NCBI RefSeq assembly: GCF_900114375.1
Contig: NZ_FOSV01000002.1
Span: forward strand, 461,244-525,243
Direction: 5' to 3'
Length of the DNA stretch: 64,000 nt
Source of the DNA: Methylorubrum salsuginis
Lineage (GTDB): Bacteria > Pseudomonadota > Alphaproteobacteria > Rhizobiales > Beijerinckiaceae
Shown here: positions 18,016 through 26,575 of the stretch, piece by piece
How positions within the stretch are numbered: position 1 is the stretch's first letter
Layout: every line of letters starts with the position of its first letter
The notes under the pieces: generated by a model
The model's database searches: none
Told to the model about the DNA's origin: nothing
Seen by the model: the letters and a program-made list of their open reading frames with translations, nothing else
Made by a program: the position numbers and the translations under genes

Positions 18016-19593
18016 TCAGCTCCGCTCCTCGTCCGGCACCAGCCGGCCGCAGACGATGCGTGCAGCCTTCGGCTCGCTGAGCGGATCGCGCAGCGCGGCC
18101 TCGCCCCGGCCGGTTTCGATCTCGGGCCGGGCCGCATCCTGTTCGGCCGGGATCGCCGCGGCGCGCTCGGCCGCCGGCGCGGCGGGGCCGCTATGGCTCG
18201 TATGCGCCGCCTTCTTGGTCGGCCCGGCCTGCTTGAAGGCGGTGGTGTCCTGCGCCTCGCGGTCGGCGGCGCAGCCCCAATCGAGCGGCTCGTCCTGCAC
18301 GTAGCGTTTGCCCAGCCGAAACGCGGTCTCGGCCTTGGTCAACTCGCCGCCGAGATAGAAGGCGTGAGCGCCGTCGCTCTCCACGCTCAGATCGGGGAAG
18401 AACGCCATGGCGTCGGTGCCGGTCTTGTGGATGTCGCGGTTGAAGACGTGGATGCCGTCCTCGGCGACCGCGATGCGGTAGTTCGGATCGCGGACCTCGG
18501 CGGCCTGAGCGGCGATCTCGTCGGGGGTCTGGACGAAGGGGCGCTTGTCGTGAAGGGCCAGGAGTTCCCGCCCATAGCCCTTCGGCAGGGCCGCGTCGGC
18601 TTTGGCCGCATACATCACGCGCCGCGCCGCATCGTGCTCCTCGACGGTGCGGCGCGTGTGGTTGGAGACCTGCACGATCAGCACGTTGCCGATGGACAAT
18701 TCCGAGCACATGCCGACAAGCAGAGCCGTGACGCCGAGGCTATCGGCCTCGGTGAGTTCGGTGAGGTTGCCGGTGCCCATCATCATGGCGATGTCGGGCC
18801 AGCGGGCGCGGATGTCGCGGTAGCGGACGATCGAGTCGACGAAGCCGAAATGGATCGGCTCCAGGATCGGGTCGGCCAGAAATGGTTTTCCGGCCTTCAC
18901 CATCCGCTCGATGGCTCGATCCAGCGAGGGCAGGTCGTCGGGCCGCATCGGCACGAGGACGGGCACCGCCTCGGTCTCGAAGGCGAGGTCCAGCGTCTCC
19001 TCGTTGAGGCTGAGCAGGTAGTCCGCTCCGGCCCTGGCCCCGCGGGTGAGTTCGTCCAGCGAGAAGGAATCGACGCTGACCTTCAGCCCGGCGGCCTTGA
19101 GGCCGCGCACGCTCTCTTCGAGATGGGGGAACTCGGTGTCGGGCAGCCCGCCGAGATCGATCACGTCGGCGCCCTTGGCGGCGAGCGCCAGGCCCTTCGC
19201 GACGATCTCGTCCGGCGTCATCTTCGAGGCATCGACGATCTCGGAGAAGATGCGCAGGTCGTGACGCGTCAGATCGACCTTGCGGGCGGTGAGCCCGAGA
19301 TAGGCCGGCAGATCGACCACCTCGTCGGGGCCCCGCTCCACGGGGAGGCCGAAATGCAGGCTCAGCGCTTCCGGGTTCGCGCGGCAGCGGCCGGGCAGGA
19401 CGATGCGGGTGGCGCCCTCGGGCATCGTCACGCGGCGCTTGATGATCTCTTCCGTCATCAGCGCCGCGACCTTCACGCCGGCGTCCGCGATCGACCAGAC
19501 GTAGCGCTCGGCCGGCAGGGTCGCGGCGACCTTTTCGAGGCGGGCATGGGCCAGCTTGCCGGTGATGAAGACGAGGTGGTCGGGCGCGCTCAT
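18016..19593 (-). CDS. Dihydropteroate-synthase-related protein
   Basis: A 525-residue protein. A middle domain resembles dihydropteroate synthase: GADVIDLGGLPDTEFPH, LKVSVDSFSLDELTRGARAGADYLLSLN, then ADPILEPIHFGFVDS and MMMGTGNLTELTEADS. Before it is an N-terminal domain starting MSAPDHLVFITGKLAHARL; after it a C-terminal domain (DPNYRIAVAEDGIHVFNRD) and a low-complexity Ala/Pro tail. In H4MPT synthesis a pterin must be joined to beta-RFA-P, so this is a natural candidate for that condensation. It overlaps the upstream kinase stop by four bases and precedes the DUF447-like gene by four. Confidence 0.8.
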   Translation of the reverse strand: MSAPDHLVFITGKLAHARLEKVAATLPAERYVWSIADAGVKVAALMTEEIIKRRVTMPEGATRIVLPGRCRANPEALSLHFGLPVERGPDEVVDLPAYLGLTARKVDLTRHDLRIFSEIVDASKMTPDEIVAKGLALAAKGADVIDLGGLPDTEFPHLEESVRGLKAAGLKVSVDSFSLDELTRGARAGADYLLSLNEETLDLAFETEAVPVLVPMRPDDLPSLDRAIERMVKAGKPFLADPILEPIHFGFVDSIVRYRDIRARWPDIAMMMGTGNLTELTEADSLGVTALLVGMCSELSIGNVLIVQVSNHTRRTVEEHDAARRVMYAAKADAALPKGYGRELLALHDKRPFVQTPDEIAAQAAEVRDPNYRIAVAEDGIHVFNRDIHKTGTDAMAFFPDLSVESDGAHAFYLGGELTKAETAFRLGKRYVQDEPLDWGCAADREAQDTTAFKQAGPTKKAAHTSHSGPAAPAAERAAAIPAEQDAARPEIETGRGEAALRDPLSEPKAARIVCGRLVPDEERS

Positions 19594-20324
19594 GCGGCCT
19601 CACTGACGGATTCGGGGCCGCGCACCACGATTCGACCGGGGTAGCGGGCGGCAAACAGCGGGAAGGCCGCGTCCACCAGCCCCGCGGCGGCGAGTGCCTG
19701 CGGGTCGGCGGCCGGCACCGGCGCGGATTTTTCGAGGATGCAGCGCTCGGCGCCGAGCCGCGTCGCGAGCCAGAGCGCGAGGCTGTCGGAGGTGACCGCC
19801 CAGCTCTCCGGGATGTCGGGGCACCCTGCCTTCAGCGCGGTTGGGTCCCAGACGACGGATCGGCTTTGGGCGAGGGCGTCGGCCACGGCGTCGAGGCTCG
19901 CGGCGACGGTGAGGCGCGGTTCGAGACAGCAAAAAACCTCGGCCATGCGGCCCATGGCGTCGAGGGCGAGGCGGTGGGCCAGCGCGTCGTCGAAGCCGAG
20001 GGCGGATTGGGCCGTGCGCACCGCGTCGGCGAAGGGGCCGCCGCCGGGGACGATGGCGACGTTTATCATGGCGCAGTCGCCGAGGAGGGTGCGCAGGCGC
20101 GCGCTGTCGGTCAAAAGGCTGCCGCCGAGTTTGACGACAGCAAAAACCCTCCCCCCTCTGCGGGGGAGGGTGCCTCGCGGATGCGAGGCGGGAGAGGGGA
20201 ACCCCGCTTCCGGTGAATTCACCTGCGATGGCGGCCGAGCGGCACTGTCGCTCCCCTCTCCCGATCCGCTTCGCGGGCCACCCTCCCCCGCGGAGGGGGG
20301 AGGGTTATGGGCGTCGTGCTTCAT
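19590..20324 (-). CDS. Amino-acid-kinase-family protein (MfnE-like) with repeat-encoded N-terminus
   Basis: A 244-residue protein read from the ATG at 20324, which overlaps the MfnB-like stop (TGATG). From residue about 60 it is a normal amino-acid-kinase fold: FAVVKLGGSLLTDSARL, IVPGGGPFADAVR, and ESWAVTSDSLALWLATRLGA. The archaeal relative MfnE phosphorylates aminomethylfuran phosphate in methanofuran synthesis, and the MfnB-like partner next door supports that role. Residues about 7-59 are encoded by the palindromic element 20147-20305. No ATG, GTG or TTG lies in frame between the element and the first kinase strand, so either the element is translated or a non-standard start is used. Confidence 0.8.
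   Translation of the reverse strand: MKHDAHNPPPSAGEGGPRSGSGEGSDSAARPPSQVNSPEAGFPSPASHPRGTLPRRGGRVFAVVKLGGSLLTDSARLRTLLGDCAMINVAIVPGGGPFADAVRTAQSALGFDDALAHRLALDAMGRMAEVFCCLEPRLTVAASLDAVADALAQSRSVVWDPTALKAGCPDIPESWAVTSDSLALWLATRLGAERCILEKSAPVPAADPQALAAAGLVDAAFPLFAARYPGRIVVRGPESVSEAA
20147..20305. repeat. Palindromic repeat element at the 5' end of the kinase gene
   Basis: About 159 bases. The ends pair (CCCTCCCCCC with GGGGGGAGGG). The core has CCTCGCGGATGCGAGGCGGGAGAGGGGA on the left and TCGCTCCCCTCTCCCGAT on the right, nearly the same as the element at 10044-10266. It is open in the kinase frame, so it encodes the first part of that protein. Confidence 0.85.
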
Positions 20325-21025
20325 CACGCGGCGTCGGCGCGGCGCGGCATCCGCAGCGCGGCGACGGCCTCAAGGATGCGGGCCTCGTCCAGCCCCTGGC
20401 GCCGGTCGCCGCCGCGGCACAGGCCACCGCGGAAACCGAGATAGTCCGGCCTGAGCGCGGCGAGCGCCGGGATGTCGGCGAGCCGCAGGGAGCCGGCGAG
20501 GCCGCTGATCAGGCCGGTGGCGCGGCAGGCGGCGACGAAAGCGGCGAGGGTCTCAACCGACAAGACATCGCGCAGGCCGGTGCCGCGCTTGCCCCGCGTG
20601 TCGATCATCGCCCCGGAAAACCCCGCCGCCGCGAGGCGCGCCGGGAGATCGTCCACCTCGAAAAAATCCTCGGCGAAGACGACGCCGATCAGCCGGCCCG
20701 GCGCCGCGGCGGCGGCCTCCGCGAGGGCGGCGTCGGAGGCGGTGCCGACCGCGATCTTGATCCAGCGCGGCCCGGCCTCCGCCATCGCGGCGACCCCCCC
20801 CGCGAGGTCGGTCCCGCTGCCGTCGCCCGCGACCGCACTGGTGATCGCCCGCCCGTCGATCGTCGCGACGATCGCCCGCACCGTCGTGGCCGGCAGGGCG
20901 CCGAGCGCGCCGCGCTCGGGATCCTTGGCGTCGATCAGGTCGGCGCCCGTGCGCAAGGCGAGGCGCGCCTCCGCGGCGTCGCGGACGCTGACGAGGAGGC
21001 GGACGGGGGGGCGATCCTGAGACAC
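20324..21025 (-). CDS. mfnB: (5-formylfuran-3-yl)methyl phosphate synthase-like protein
   Basis: A 233-residue TIM-barrel protein of the MfnB (DUF556) family, which in methanogens converts two glyceraldehyde 3-phosphates to the furan precursor of methanofuran. Key stretches: RLLVSVRDAAEARLALRTGADLIDAKDPERGALGALP (Lys in the AKDPERG motif is the expected Schiff-base residue), WIKIAVGTAS, GAMIDTRGKRGTGLRD and GLAGSLRLADIPAL. First gene of the minus-strand operon that runs to 15159, coupled by TGATG to the kinase. It supports methylofuran core synthesis in this organism. Confidence 0.88.
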   Translation of the reverse strand: MSQDRPPVRLLVSVRDAAEARLALRTGADLIDAKDPERGALGALPATTVRAIVATIDGRAITSAVAGDGSGTDLAGGVAAMAEAGPRWIKIAVGTASDAALAEAAAAAPGRLIGVVFAEDFFEVDDLPARLAAAGFSGAMIDTRGKRGTGLRDVLSVETLAAFVAACRATGLISGLAGSLRLADIPALAALRPDYLGFRGGLCRGGDRRQGLDEARILEAVAALRMPRRADAA

Positions 21026-21098
21026 GGGAACGCTTAAACGCTCGGACGGGGCGCCTGCGCAAGTCCTCTCGGGAGCATACGGGGTTCGCCGAAAAGCG

Positions 21099-21638
21099 TT
21101 ACGACCGCCCCGGCAGCGGCTCGGCCAGCAGGCGGTTCTTCACGATCCAGCGCACGGCGTGCGACCAGTCGTCGTCGGTGTTGGCCCGGATCGTCACCTG
21201 CCCCTGGCGCACCACCTTGCCGCTCTCGGCCTCGGAGATGGTGATCACGAGGTTGAACAGCTGATTGGCGCCCTTGTCGGCGAACGAGGTCACGGCGAGT
21301 TCGGCGCCGAGCGCCTTGGCGATCGGGCCGGTGCAGCCGTTGCACTTGTAGAGCGGGCTTTCCTTGCGAAGCTCCTCCGCCTGGGGCGCCAGATCGACGC
21401 TCTCGATCCCGGCTTTCTCGGAGAGCTGCGCCTTCAGCACGTCGGTGACGAGGCCCAGCCGCTTCTGGTCGGCCGGCGGGTTCTTGCGGCCGTAGGCGAG
21501 CGTCGGGTCGTTCATCTCGGCGGGGAAGATCGCGGCCTTGCGAGCCTCCTCGGCGAGAGCGGTGCCGGTGAGCGCCGGCAACAGCACCAGAGCCGCCAGG
21601 GCGTGACAGCGGACGGCCGAACGGGCGCGCAGTCTCAT
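21099..21638 (-). CDS. Exported DUF3280-like protein
   Basis: A 179-residue protein with a signal peptide (LAALVLLPALTGTALA-EE) and an alpha/beta domain: KAAIFPAEMNDPTLAYGRKN, RLGLVTDVLKAQLSEK, CNGCTGPIAKALGAELAVTSFADK, ending with DDDWSHAVRWIVKNRLL. A pair of cysteines (CNGC) lies mid-protein. This family often sits with PQQ-dependent alcohol-dehydrogenase accessory genes, and here it diverges from such a cluster. The start is the ATG at 21638, placed just before the basic N-region of the signal peptide. Function unknown. Confidence 0.75.
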   Translation of the reverse strand: MRLRARSAVRCHALAALVLLPALTGTALAEEARKAAIFPAEMNDPTLAYGRKNPPADQKRLGLVTDVLKAQLSEKAGIESVDLAPQAEELRKESPLYKCNGCTGPIAKALGAELAVTSFADKGANQLFNLVITISEAESGKVVRQGQVTIRANTDDDWSHAVRWIVKNRLLAEPLPGRS

Positions 21639-21832
21639 GGGGAAAGCCTCGACGTCTCGGCGCGGCGCGAGGGGCCGCACGGCAAAATATCTCGGGCGAC
21701 CGGAGGATTTGGCAACGGGCGGCGTGCTTCGTCCCGCCGGGCTCACGCATTTGTACGCCGCCCATGTCTTAGAAAAATCTTATGTTTTCGCCGTTGAGGC
21801 GGCCGGGGCAATGTTGCTAGCGTTGTGCCCGC

Positions 21833-23062
21833 ATGCGCGTTTCCCCGTCTCTCCTCCTCGCCCTCGCGTTTCTCGCGGGAATCCCGACCGCCCAGGCGCA
21901 GGAGCCGGAGGCGCCAGCCGGTGCGTCGCCGCCGGCCCCGGCCCCGCAGGCCGGCGGCGATACGCATATCGCGATGATCTATCGGCCGGTCCCGGCCCCG
22001 TCTTCGTACGACGCCGAGGCCGAACCCGAGGATCTGGGCGTCGCCGGTGCCCGGATGGCGGTGAAGGACAACAACACCACCGGCCGCTTCACCAAACAGA
22101 CCTACGCCCTCGACGAGGTGGCGCTGGAGGCGGGCCAGGACGCGGTCGCGGCGGCCAAGGATCTGGCGGCCAAGGGCGTGAAGTACTTCGCCCTGACCCT
22201 GCCGGCGGAGGAGGTGCTGGCGGTGGCCGACGCCCTCAAGGATCAGGACATCGTGATCCTCAATGCGGGCGCCCCCGACGACCGCCTGCGTGGAGCCGAT
22301 TGCCGGGCCAACGTCTTCCACACGATCCCCAGCCGGGCCATGCAGACCGACGCGCTGGCGCAGTACATGACACTGATGCGCTGGCGGAAGATCTTCCTGA
22401 TCGTCGGCCCGACCGAGCGCGACAAGGCCTATGCCGACGCGTTGAAGAATTCGGCCAGGAAATTCGGCCTCAAGATCACCGCGGAAAAGCCCTGGACCTT
22501 CGGCCCGCTGGCCAAGGCACGGGGCGACACGCCGACCCGGGCCGAGGCGATGGTGTTCACCCGCGGCCTCGACTACGACATGGCGATCGTCGCCGACGAG
22601 GAGGGCGACTGGGGCGACTACGTCCCGTTCCGCACCGTCGATCCGCGCCCTGTGGGGGGCACGCAGGGGCTGATCGCCACCACTTGGCACCCGACTCTGG
22701 AGACCTGGGGCGCGGCCCAGGCGCAGAACCGCTTCCGCCGCCAGACCGGCCGGCTGATGCGGCCCCTCGATTATCAGGCCTGGGCGGCGATCCGCACCGT
22801 CGGCGAGGCGGCGACGCAGAAGAAGACCACGGATGTGGGCGTGCTGCGCCCTTATCTGACGACGCCGGACTTCTCGCTGCCGGCCTACAAGGGCGTCTCG
22901 CTCACCTACCGCCCCTGGGACCACCAGCTGCGCCAGCCGGTGATCGTGGTGCAGCCGAAAGCCATGGTCTCGGTGGCTCCCGAACAAGGCTTCATCCACC
23001 AGCGCACCCCTCTCGACACGCTGGGCACCGACGAGCCGGAGACGACGTGCAAGCTGAAGTGA
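21833..23062 (+). CDS. Periplasmic substrate-binding protein, PQQ/alcohol-associated ABC system
   Basis: A 409-residue protein with a signal peptide (LLLALAFLAGIPTAQAQ) and a Leu/Ile/Val-binding-protein fold: THIAMIYRPVPAPSSYDAEAEPEDLGVAGARM, then DIVILNAGAPDDRLRGADC and the second lobe KIFLIVGPTERDKAYADAL. The family is defined by neighbours of PQQ-dependent alcohol dehydrogenase systems. It leads a series with a YVTN propeller, a cupredoxin-like protein and ABC-2 exporter parts. An importer-type binding protein with an exporter-type permease is odd and hints at a sensing or signalling role. Confidence 0.85.
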   Translation: MRVSPSLLLALAFLAGIPTAQAQEPEAPAGASPPAPAPQAGGDTHIAMIYRPVPAPSSYDAEAEPEDLGVAGARMAVKDNNTTGRFTKQTYALDEVALEAGQDAVAAAKDLAAKGVKYFALTLPAEEVLAVADALKDQDIVILNAGAPDDRLRGADCRANVFHTIPSRAMQTDALAQYMTLMRWRKIFLIVGPTERDKAYADALKNSARKFGLKITAEKPWTFGPLAKARGDTPTRAEAMVFTRGLDYDMAIVADEEGDWGDYVPFRTVDPRPVGGTQGLIATTWHPTLETWGAAQAQNRFRRQTGRLMRPLDYQAWAAIRTVGEAATQKKTTDVGVLRPYLTTPDFSLPAYKGVSLTYRPWDHQLRQPVIVVQPKAMVSVAPEQGFIHQRTPLDTLGTDEPETTCKLK

Positions 23063-23226
23063 GCCGGGCTTGATCCGCGCCACGGTGTGGCAATCCACCG
23101 CCCGGCCCAAGCGGGTGGGCGCGCCAATTTTTCCTTTGTGCCGGGCGCCCTACTTCGCCATCTCGGCCTGAGGAAACGACTCGAACCAAGGCGCGTCCAA
23201 GCGCCGGAACGACAGGGAGGAAGCCG

Positions 23227-24213
23227 ATGGTCGCTCGCGTCAGGGCGGGACTGGGTGTGGCGGCGCTCGCAGGCGTCTGGCTTGCGGGCGCGCAGGGCGC
23301 GCAGGCCTTCACCGCCTACGTCACCAACGAGAAGGCCAACACCGTCTCGGTGATCGACACCACGACCATGGCGGTGACCGCGACGTGGAAGGTCGGGCGC
23401 CGGCCCCGCGGCGTGACGCTGTCGAAGGACGACAAGGAGCTGTTCGTCTGCGCCAGCGACGACGACCGCATCGACGTGCTCGACACCGCCACCGGCAAGG
23501 TGGTGCGCTCGCTGCGCTCCGGCCCCGATCCGGAGCAGTTCATCCTCGATCGCAGCGGCAACCCGCTCTACGTCGCCAACGAGGACGACAGCCAGGTCAC
23601 CATCCTCGACATCGAGAAGAACAAGGTGCTCGCCGAGATCCCGGTCGGCGTCGAACCGGAGGGCATGGGCCTGTCGCCGGACGGCAAGATCCTGGTGAAC
23701 ACGTCCGAGACCACCAACATGGCCCACTTCATCGACACCAAGACCTTCGAGGTGATCGACAACGTGCTGGTCGATGCGCGCCCCCGCTTCGCCGAGTTCT
23801 CGAACGACGGCAAGATCCTCTGGGTCTCGGCCGAGGTCGGCGGCACGGTGTCGATCATCGACACCGGCACCCGCAAGGTCATCAAGAAGATCAGCTTCAA
23901 GATCCCCGGCGTCACCGACGAGCAGATCCAGCCGGTCGGCGTGCGGCTGACCAGCGACGGCGCCAAGGCCTTCGTCGCGCTGGGCCCGGCCAACCGCGTG
24001 GCGGTGATCGATGCCAAGACCTACGAGGTGCAGAAGTACCTGCCGGTCGGCCAGCGCGTCTGGCAGCTCGCCTTCACGCCCGACGAGAAGCAGCTCTTCA
24101 CCACCAACGGCACGTCGAACGACGTCTCGGTGATCGATGTCGAGGCGCTGAAGGTGGTGAAAAGCATCCCCGTCGGCCTGCTGCCCTGGGGCGTGGCGAT
24201 CTCGAAGAAATAA
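23227..24213 (+). CDS. Periplasmic YVTN beta-propeller, PQQ-catabolism associated
   Basis: A 328-residue protein with a signal peptide (cleavage near AQGAQA-FT) and repeated blades: AYVTNEKANTVSVIDTTTM, LFVCASDDDRIDVLDTATG, LYVANEDDSQVTILDIEKN and LFTTNGTSNDVSVIDVEAL. It is related to the propellers encoded beside PQQ-dependent alcohol dehydrogenase ABC genes. AGGGAGG lies six bases before the ATG at 23227. It is a likely periplasmic scaffold or binding partner; no catalytic motif is visible. Confidence 0.87.
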   Translation: MVARVRAGLGVAALAGVWLAGAQGAQAFTAYVTNEKANTVSVIDTTTMAVTATWKVGRRPRGVTLSKDDKELFVCASDDDRIDVLDTATGKVVRSLRSGPDPEQFILDRSGNPLYVANEDDSQVTILDIEKNKVLAEIPVGVEPEGMGLSPDGKILVNTSETTNMAHFIDTKTFEVIDNVLVDARPRFAEFSNDGKILWVSAEVGGTVSIIDTGTRKVIKKISFKIPGVTDEQIQPVGVRLTSDGAKAFVALGPANRVAVIDAKTYEVQKYLPVGQRVWQLAFTPDEKQLFTTNGTSNDVSVIDVEALKVVKSIPVGLLPWGVAISKK

Positions 24214-24244
24214 GCCGGCAAAGAACGTTCTGGGAGGAAACCAC

Positions 24245-24679
24245 ATGGCATGGACCACGCGCCTCGGCCTCGCCGCCGCGGCCCTGATGCTGGCGGCCGC
24301 GCCCGCCAGCGCCCTCGACCTGACGAAGAAGCGCCAGAACCTGCCCGACCTCGTTCTCGGCAACGAGGAGGGCAACGACTTCGTGGTGGAGAACCGGGAC
24401 ATCGAGCTGGAGGCCGGCAAGGCCTACCGCCTGCGGATCGTCGCCAAGGGCCGGCAGGAATACAAGTTCTACGCGCCCGAGTTCTTCCGCTACATCTGGC
24501 TCAATCAGATCGTGATCGAGCACAAGGAGATCCACGGCGGCGGCCCGCCCGATCACCTCGAATTCGACGATCCCGGCGAGATCGCCATCGAGTTCGTGGC
24601 GATCAAGCCCGGCGAGTACCGGTGGTATGCGCAGGGGCTGGAGGAGAAGGGCATGGCCGGCAAGATTTCGGTGAAGTGA
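24245..24679 (+). CDS. Secreted cupredoxin-like protein
   Basis: A 144-residue protein with a signal peptide (AAAALMLAAAPASA-LD) and a single beta-sandwich domain: DFVVENRDIELEAGKAYRLRIVAKGRQEYKFYAPEFFRY and the end EIAIEFVAIKPGEYRWYAQGLEEKGMAGKISV, which resembles cupredoxins. No cysteine is present after the signal peptide, so a classic type 1 copper site is not complete; a His/Met site is still possible. It starts 31 bases after the propeller and has GGGAGG upstream. Confidence 0.72.
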   Translation: MAWTTRLGLAAAALMLAAAPASALDLTKKRQNLPDLVLGNEEGNDFVVENRDIELEAGKAYRLRIVAKGRQEYKFYAPEFFRYIWLNQIVIEHKEIHGGGPPDHLEFDDPGEIAIEFVAIKPGEYRWYAQGLEEKGMAGKISVK

Positions 24680-24680
24680 G

Positions 24681-24929
24681 ATGATGAACCTCGCCAAAAT
24701 CACCAGCATTGCGCTCGTCCTGCTCGCCACCCCCGCGCTCGCCGACGACAAGGCCGACTGCGCGGCCGGCATCGCCGACATCAAGGCCAAGGTCGCGGCG
24801 CTTGCCCCCGACGCCGTCCCGCAAAAACTGAAAAAGGCCCTGCGGGTGGCCGAGCGCGAGCAGGGCGAGGGCGAGTTCGACGAGTGCGTGGAGGCCCTCG
24901 ACGACGCCAAGCGGGCGCTGCCGCGATGA
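24681..24929 (+). CDS. Small exported helical protein
   Basis: An 82-residue protein with a signal peptide (SIALVLLATPALA-DD) and a short two-helix body rich in Ala, Lys and Glu (ADCAAGIADIKAKVAALA; EQGEGEFDECVEALDDAKRAL) holding two cysteines. It starts one base after the cupredoxin-like gene stop and overlaps the ABC ATPase start by four bases, so it is firmly part of the operon. Function unknown. Confidence 0.75.
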   Translation: MMNLAKITSIALVLLATPALADDKADCAAGIADIKAKVAALAPDAVPQKLKKALRVAEREQGEGEFDECVEALDDAKRALPR

Positions 24930-25675
24930 GCGCAGCCCTGGAGGTCGCGAACGTCGGCCACCGCTTCGGCCAGCGTGCCGCGCTCTCGGACGTGTCGATC
25001 ACGGTGGAGCGCGGGCGCTTCATGGCGCTGCTCGGGCCCAACGGCGCGGGCAAGACCACGCTGTTCTCGGTGATCACGCGGCTCTACAACAACCAGGAGG
25101 GCCGGGTGTCGATCCTCGGCCATCCCCTCGACCGGGAGCCGTCCCGCGCTCTCGCTCGGCTGGGCGTGGTGTTCCAGGCGCGAACCCTCGACACCGACCT
25201 CACCGTCGCGCAGAACCTGCACTACCACGCGAGCCTGCACGGCATCGCCCGCAAGGCGGCCCGCGCCCGCATCGAGCAGTTGCTCGCCCGCGTCGGCCTG
25301 TCGGAGCGGCGCGACGACAAGATCCGGACGCTGTCGGGCGGCCAGTCCCGGCGCATCGAGATCGCCCGCTCGCTGATCCACGAGCCGCGCCTGCTGCTGC
25401 TCGACGAGCCGACGGTGGGCCTCGATCTCGAATCCCGCGCCGACATCGTCGCCATCGTCCGCGCCCTGGTGCGCGAGGAGGGCCTGTCGGTGCTGTGGGC
25501 GACCCACATTTTCGAGGAAATCTCGCCTGAAGACGACGCGGTGGTGCTGCACAAGGGCCGCATCGTCGCCCGGGGCAAGGCTGGCGAGATCGGCGCGCCG
25601 GGCGAGACCCTGGAGGCCGCCTTCCGCCGCCTCGTCTCCGAGCCGGGCAAGCCGACCGGAAAGGTTGCCGCATGA
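24926..25675 (+). CDS. ABC transporter ATPase, PQQ/Ped-type system
   Basis: A 249-residue ATPase: Walker A GPNGAGKTT after FMALL, Q-loop VVFQARTLDTDLTV, signature LSGGQSRRIEIARSL, Walker B LLLLDEPTVGLDLES, and H-loop WATHIFEE. The Q-loop neighbourhood matches the ABC-2 exporter class. The start is the ATG at 24926, overlapping the small exported protein. It couples by ATGA to the permease gene. In Pseudomonas, a related set (PedA/PedC) accompanies PQQ alcohol dehydrogenases. Confidence 0.92.
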   Translation: MSAALEVANVGHRFGQRAALSDVSITVERGRFMALLGPNGAGKTTLFSVITRLYNNQEGRVSILGHPLDREPSRALARLGVVFQARTLDTDLTVAQNLHYHASLHGIARKAARARIEQLLARVGLSERRDDKIRTLSGGQSRRIEIARSLIHEPRLLLLDEPTVGLDLESRADIVAIVRALVREEGLSVLWATHIFEEISPEDDAVVLHKGRIVARGKAGEIGAPGETLEAAFRRLVSEPGKPTGKVAA

Positions 25676-26565
25676 GCGCCCCTTCGAACCCCGCCGTGGC
25701 GGCGCCCGCGGACGCAGGCGCCAAGCCGGTGCCCCATGCCGGCCGGCTCGACGCCGTCGGCTACCTGATCGCGCTCGGCGGAATCGTCCGCCGCGAGCTG
25801 CTGCGCTTCTTCAATCAGAAGGAGCGGTTCTTCTCCGCGCTGGTGCGCCCGCTGGTCTGGCTGTTCATCTTCGCCGCGGGTTTCCGCAACACGCTCGGCG
25901 TTTCGATCACGCCCCCTTACGAGACCTACGTGCTCTACGAGGTCTACGTCGTGCCGGGGCTCGCGGTGATGATCCAGCTGTTCAACGGCATGCAATCGTC
26001 GCTGTCGATGGTCTACGACCGCGAGGTCGGCTCGATGAAGGTGCTGCTCACCTCGCCCTATCCGCGCTGGCTGCTGCTCTTGGCCAAGCTGATCGCGGGC
26101 GTCTGCGTCTCCATCGTCCAGGCCTACGCCTTCCTCGCCATCGCGTATTTCTGGGAAACCGACATCCCGACGGTCGGCTACTTCACCGCCCTGCCGGCCT
26201 TCCTGGCCGCCGGGATGATGCTCGGCGCCATCGGCCTGTTCCTGTCCTCGCTGGTGCGGCAACTGGAAAACTTCGCCAGCGTGATGAACTTCGTGATCTT
26301 CCCGATGTTCTTTGCCTCTTCCGCCCTATATCCGCTCTGGCGCATCCGGGAATCGAGCGATTCGCTCTACTGGATCTGCCAGGCCAACCCGTTCACCCAC
26401 GCCGTCGAGCTGGTGCGCTTCGCTCTCTACGGGAAGTTCGAGCCGCTGAGCTTTGCGGTCGTGATCGGGACCGGCCTCCTGTTCTTCACGCTCGCCGTGA
26501 TCGCCTACGACCCGGGCCGGGGAATCATGGCCCGTCGCGGCGGACCGGCCGGCGAAACTCCGTGA
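25672..26565 (+). CDS. ABC-2 type permease, PQQ/Ped-type system
   Basis: A 297-residue membrane protein with about six hydrophobic helices: RPLVWLFIFAAGF, VVPGLAVMIQLFNG, LLAKLIAGVCVSIVQAYAFLAI, FLAAGMMLGAIGLFLSSLV, MNFVIFPMFFASSALYPLW, and VVIGTGLLFFTLAVIAY. The cytosolic segment RRELLRFFNQKERF precedes helix one. It partners the upstream ATPase (four-base overlap). The exported substrate is unknown; context suggests alcohol oxidation. Confidence 0.9.
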   Translation: MSAPSNPAVAAPADAGAKPVPHAGRLDAVGYLIALGGIVRRELLRFFNQKERFFSALVRPLVWLFIFAAGFRNTLGVSITPPYETYVLYEVYVVPGLAVMIQLFNGMQSSLSMVYDREVGSMKVLLTSPYPRWLLLLAKLIAGVCVSIVQAYAFLAIAYFWETDIPTVGYFTALPAFLAAGMMLGAIGLFLSSLVRQLENFASVMNFVIFPMFFASSALYPLWRIRESSDSLYWICQANPFTHAVELVRFALYGKFEPLSFAVVIGTGLLFFTLAVIAYDPGRGIMARRGGPAGETP

Positions 26566-26575
26566 GAGGATTTTT

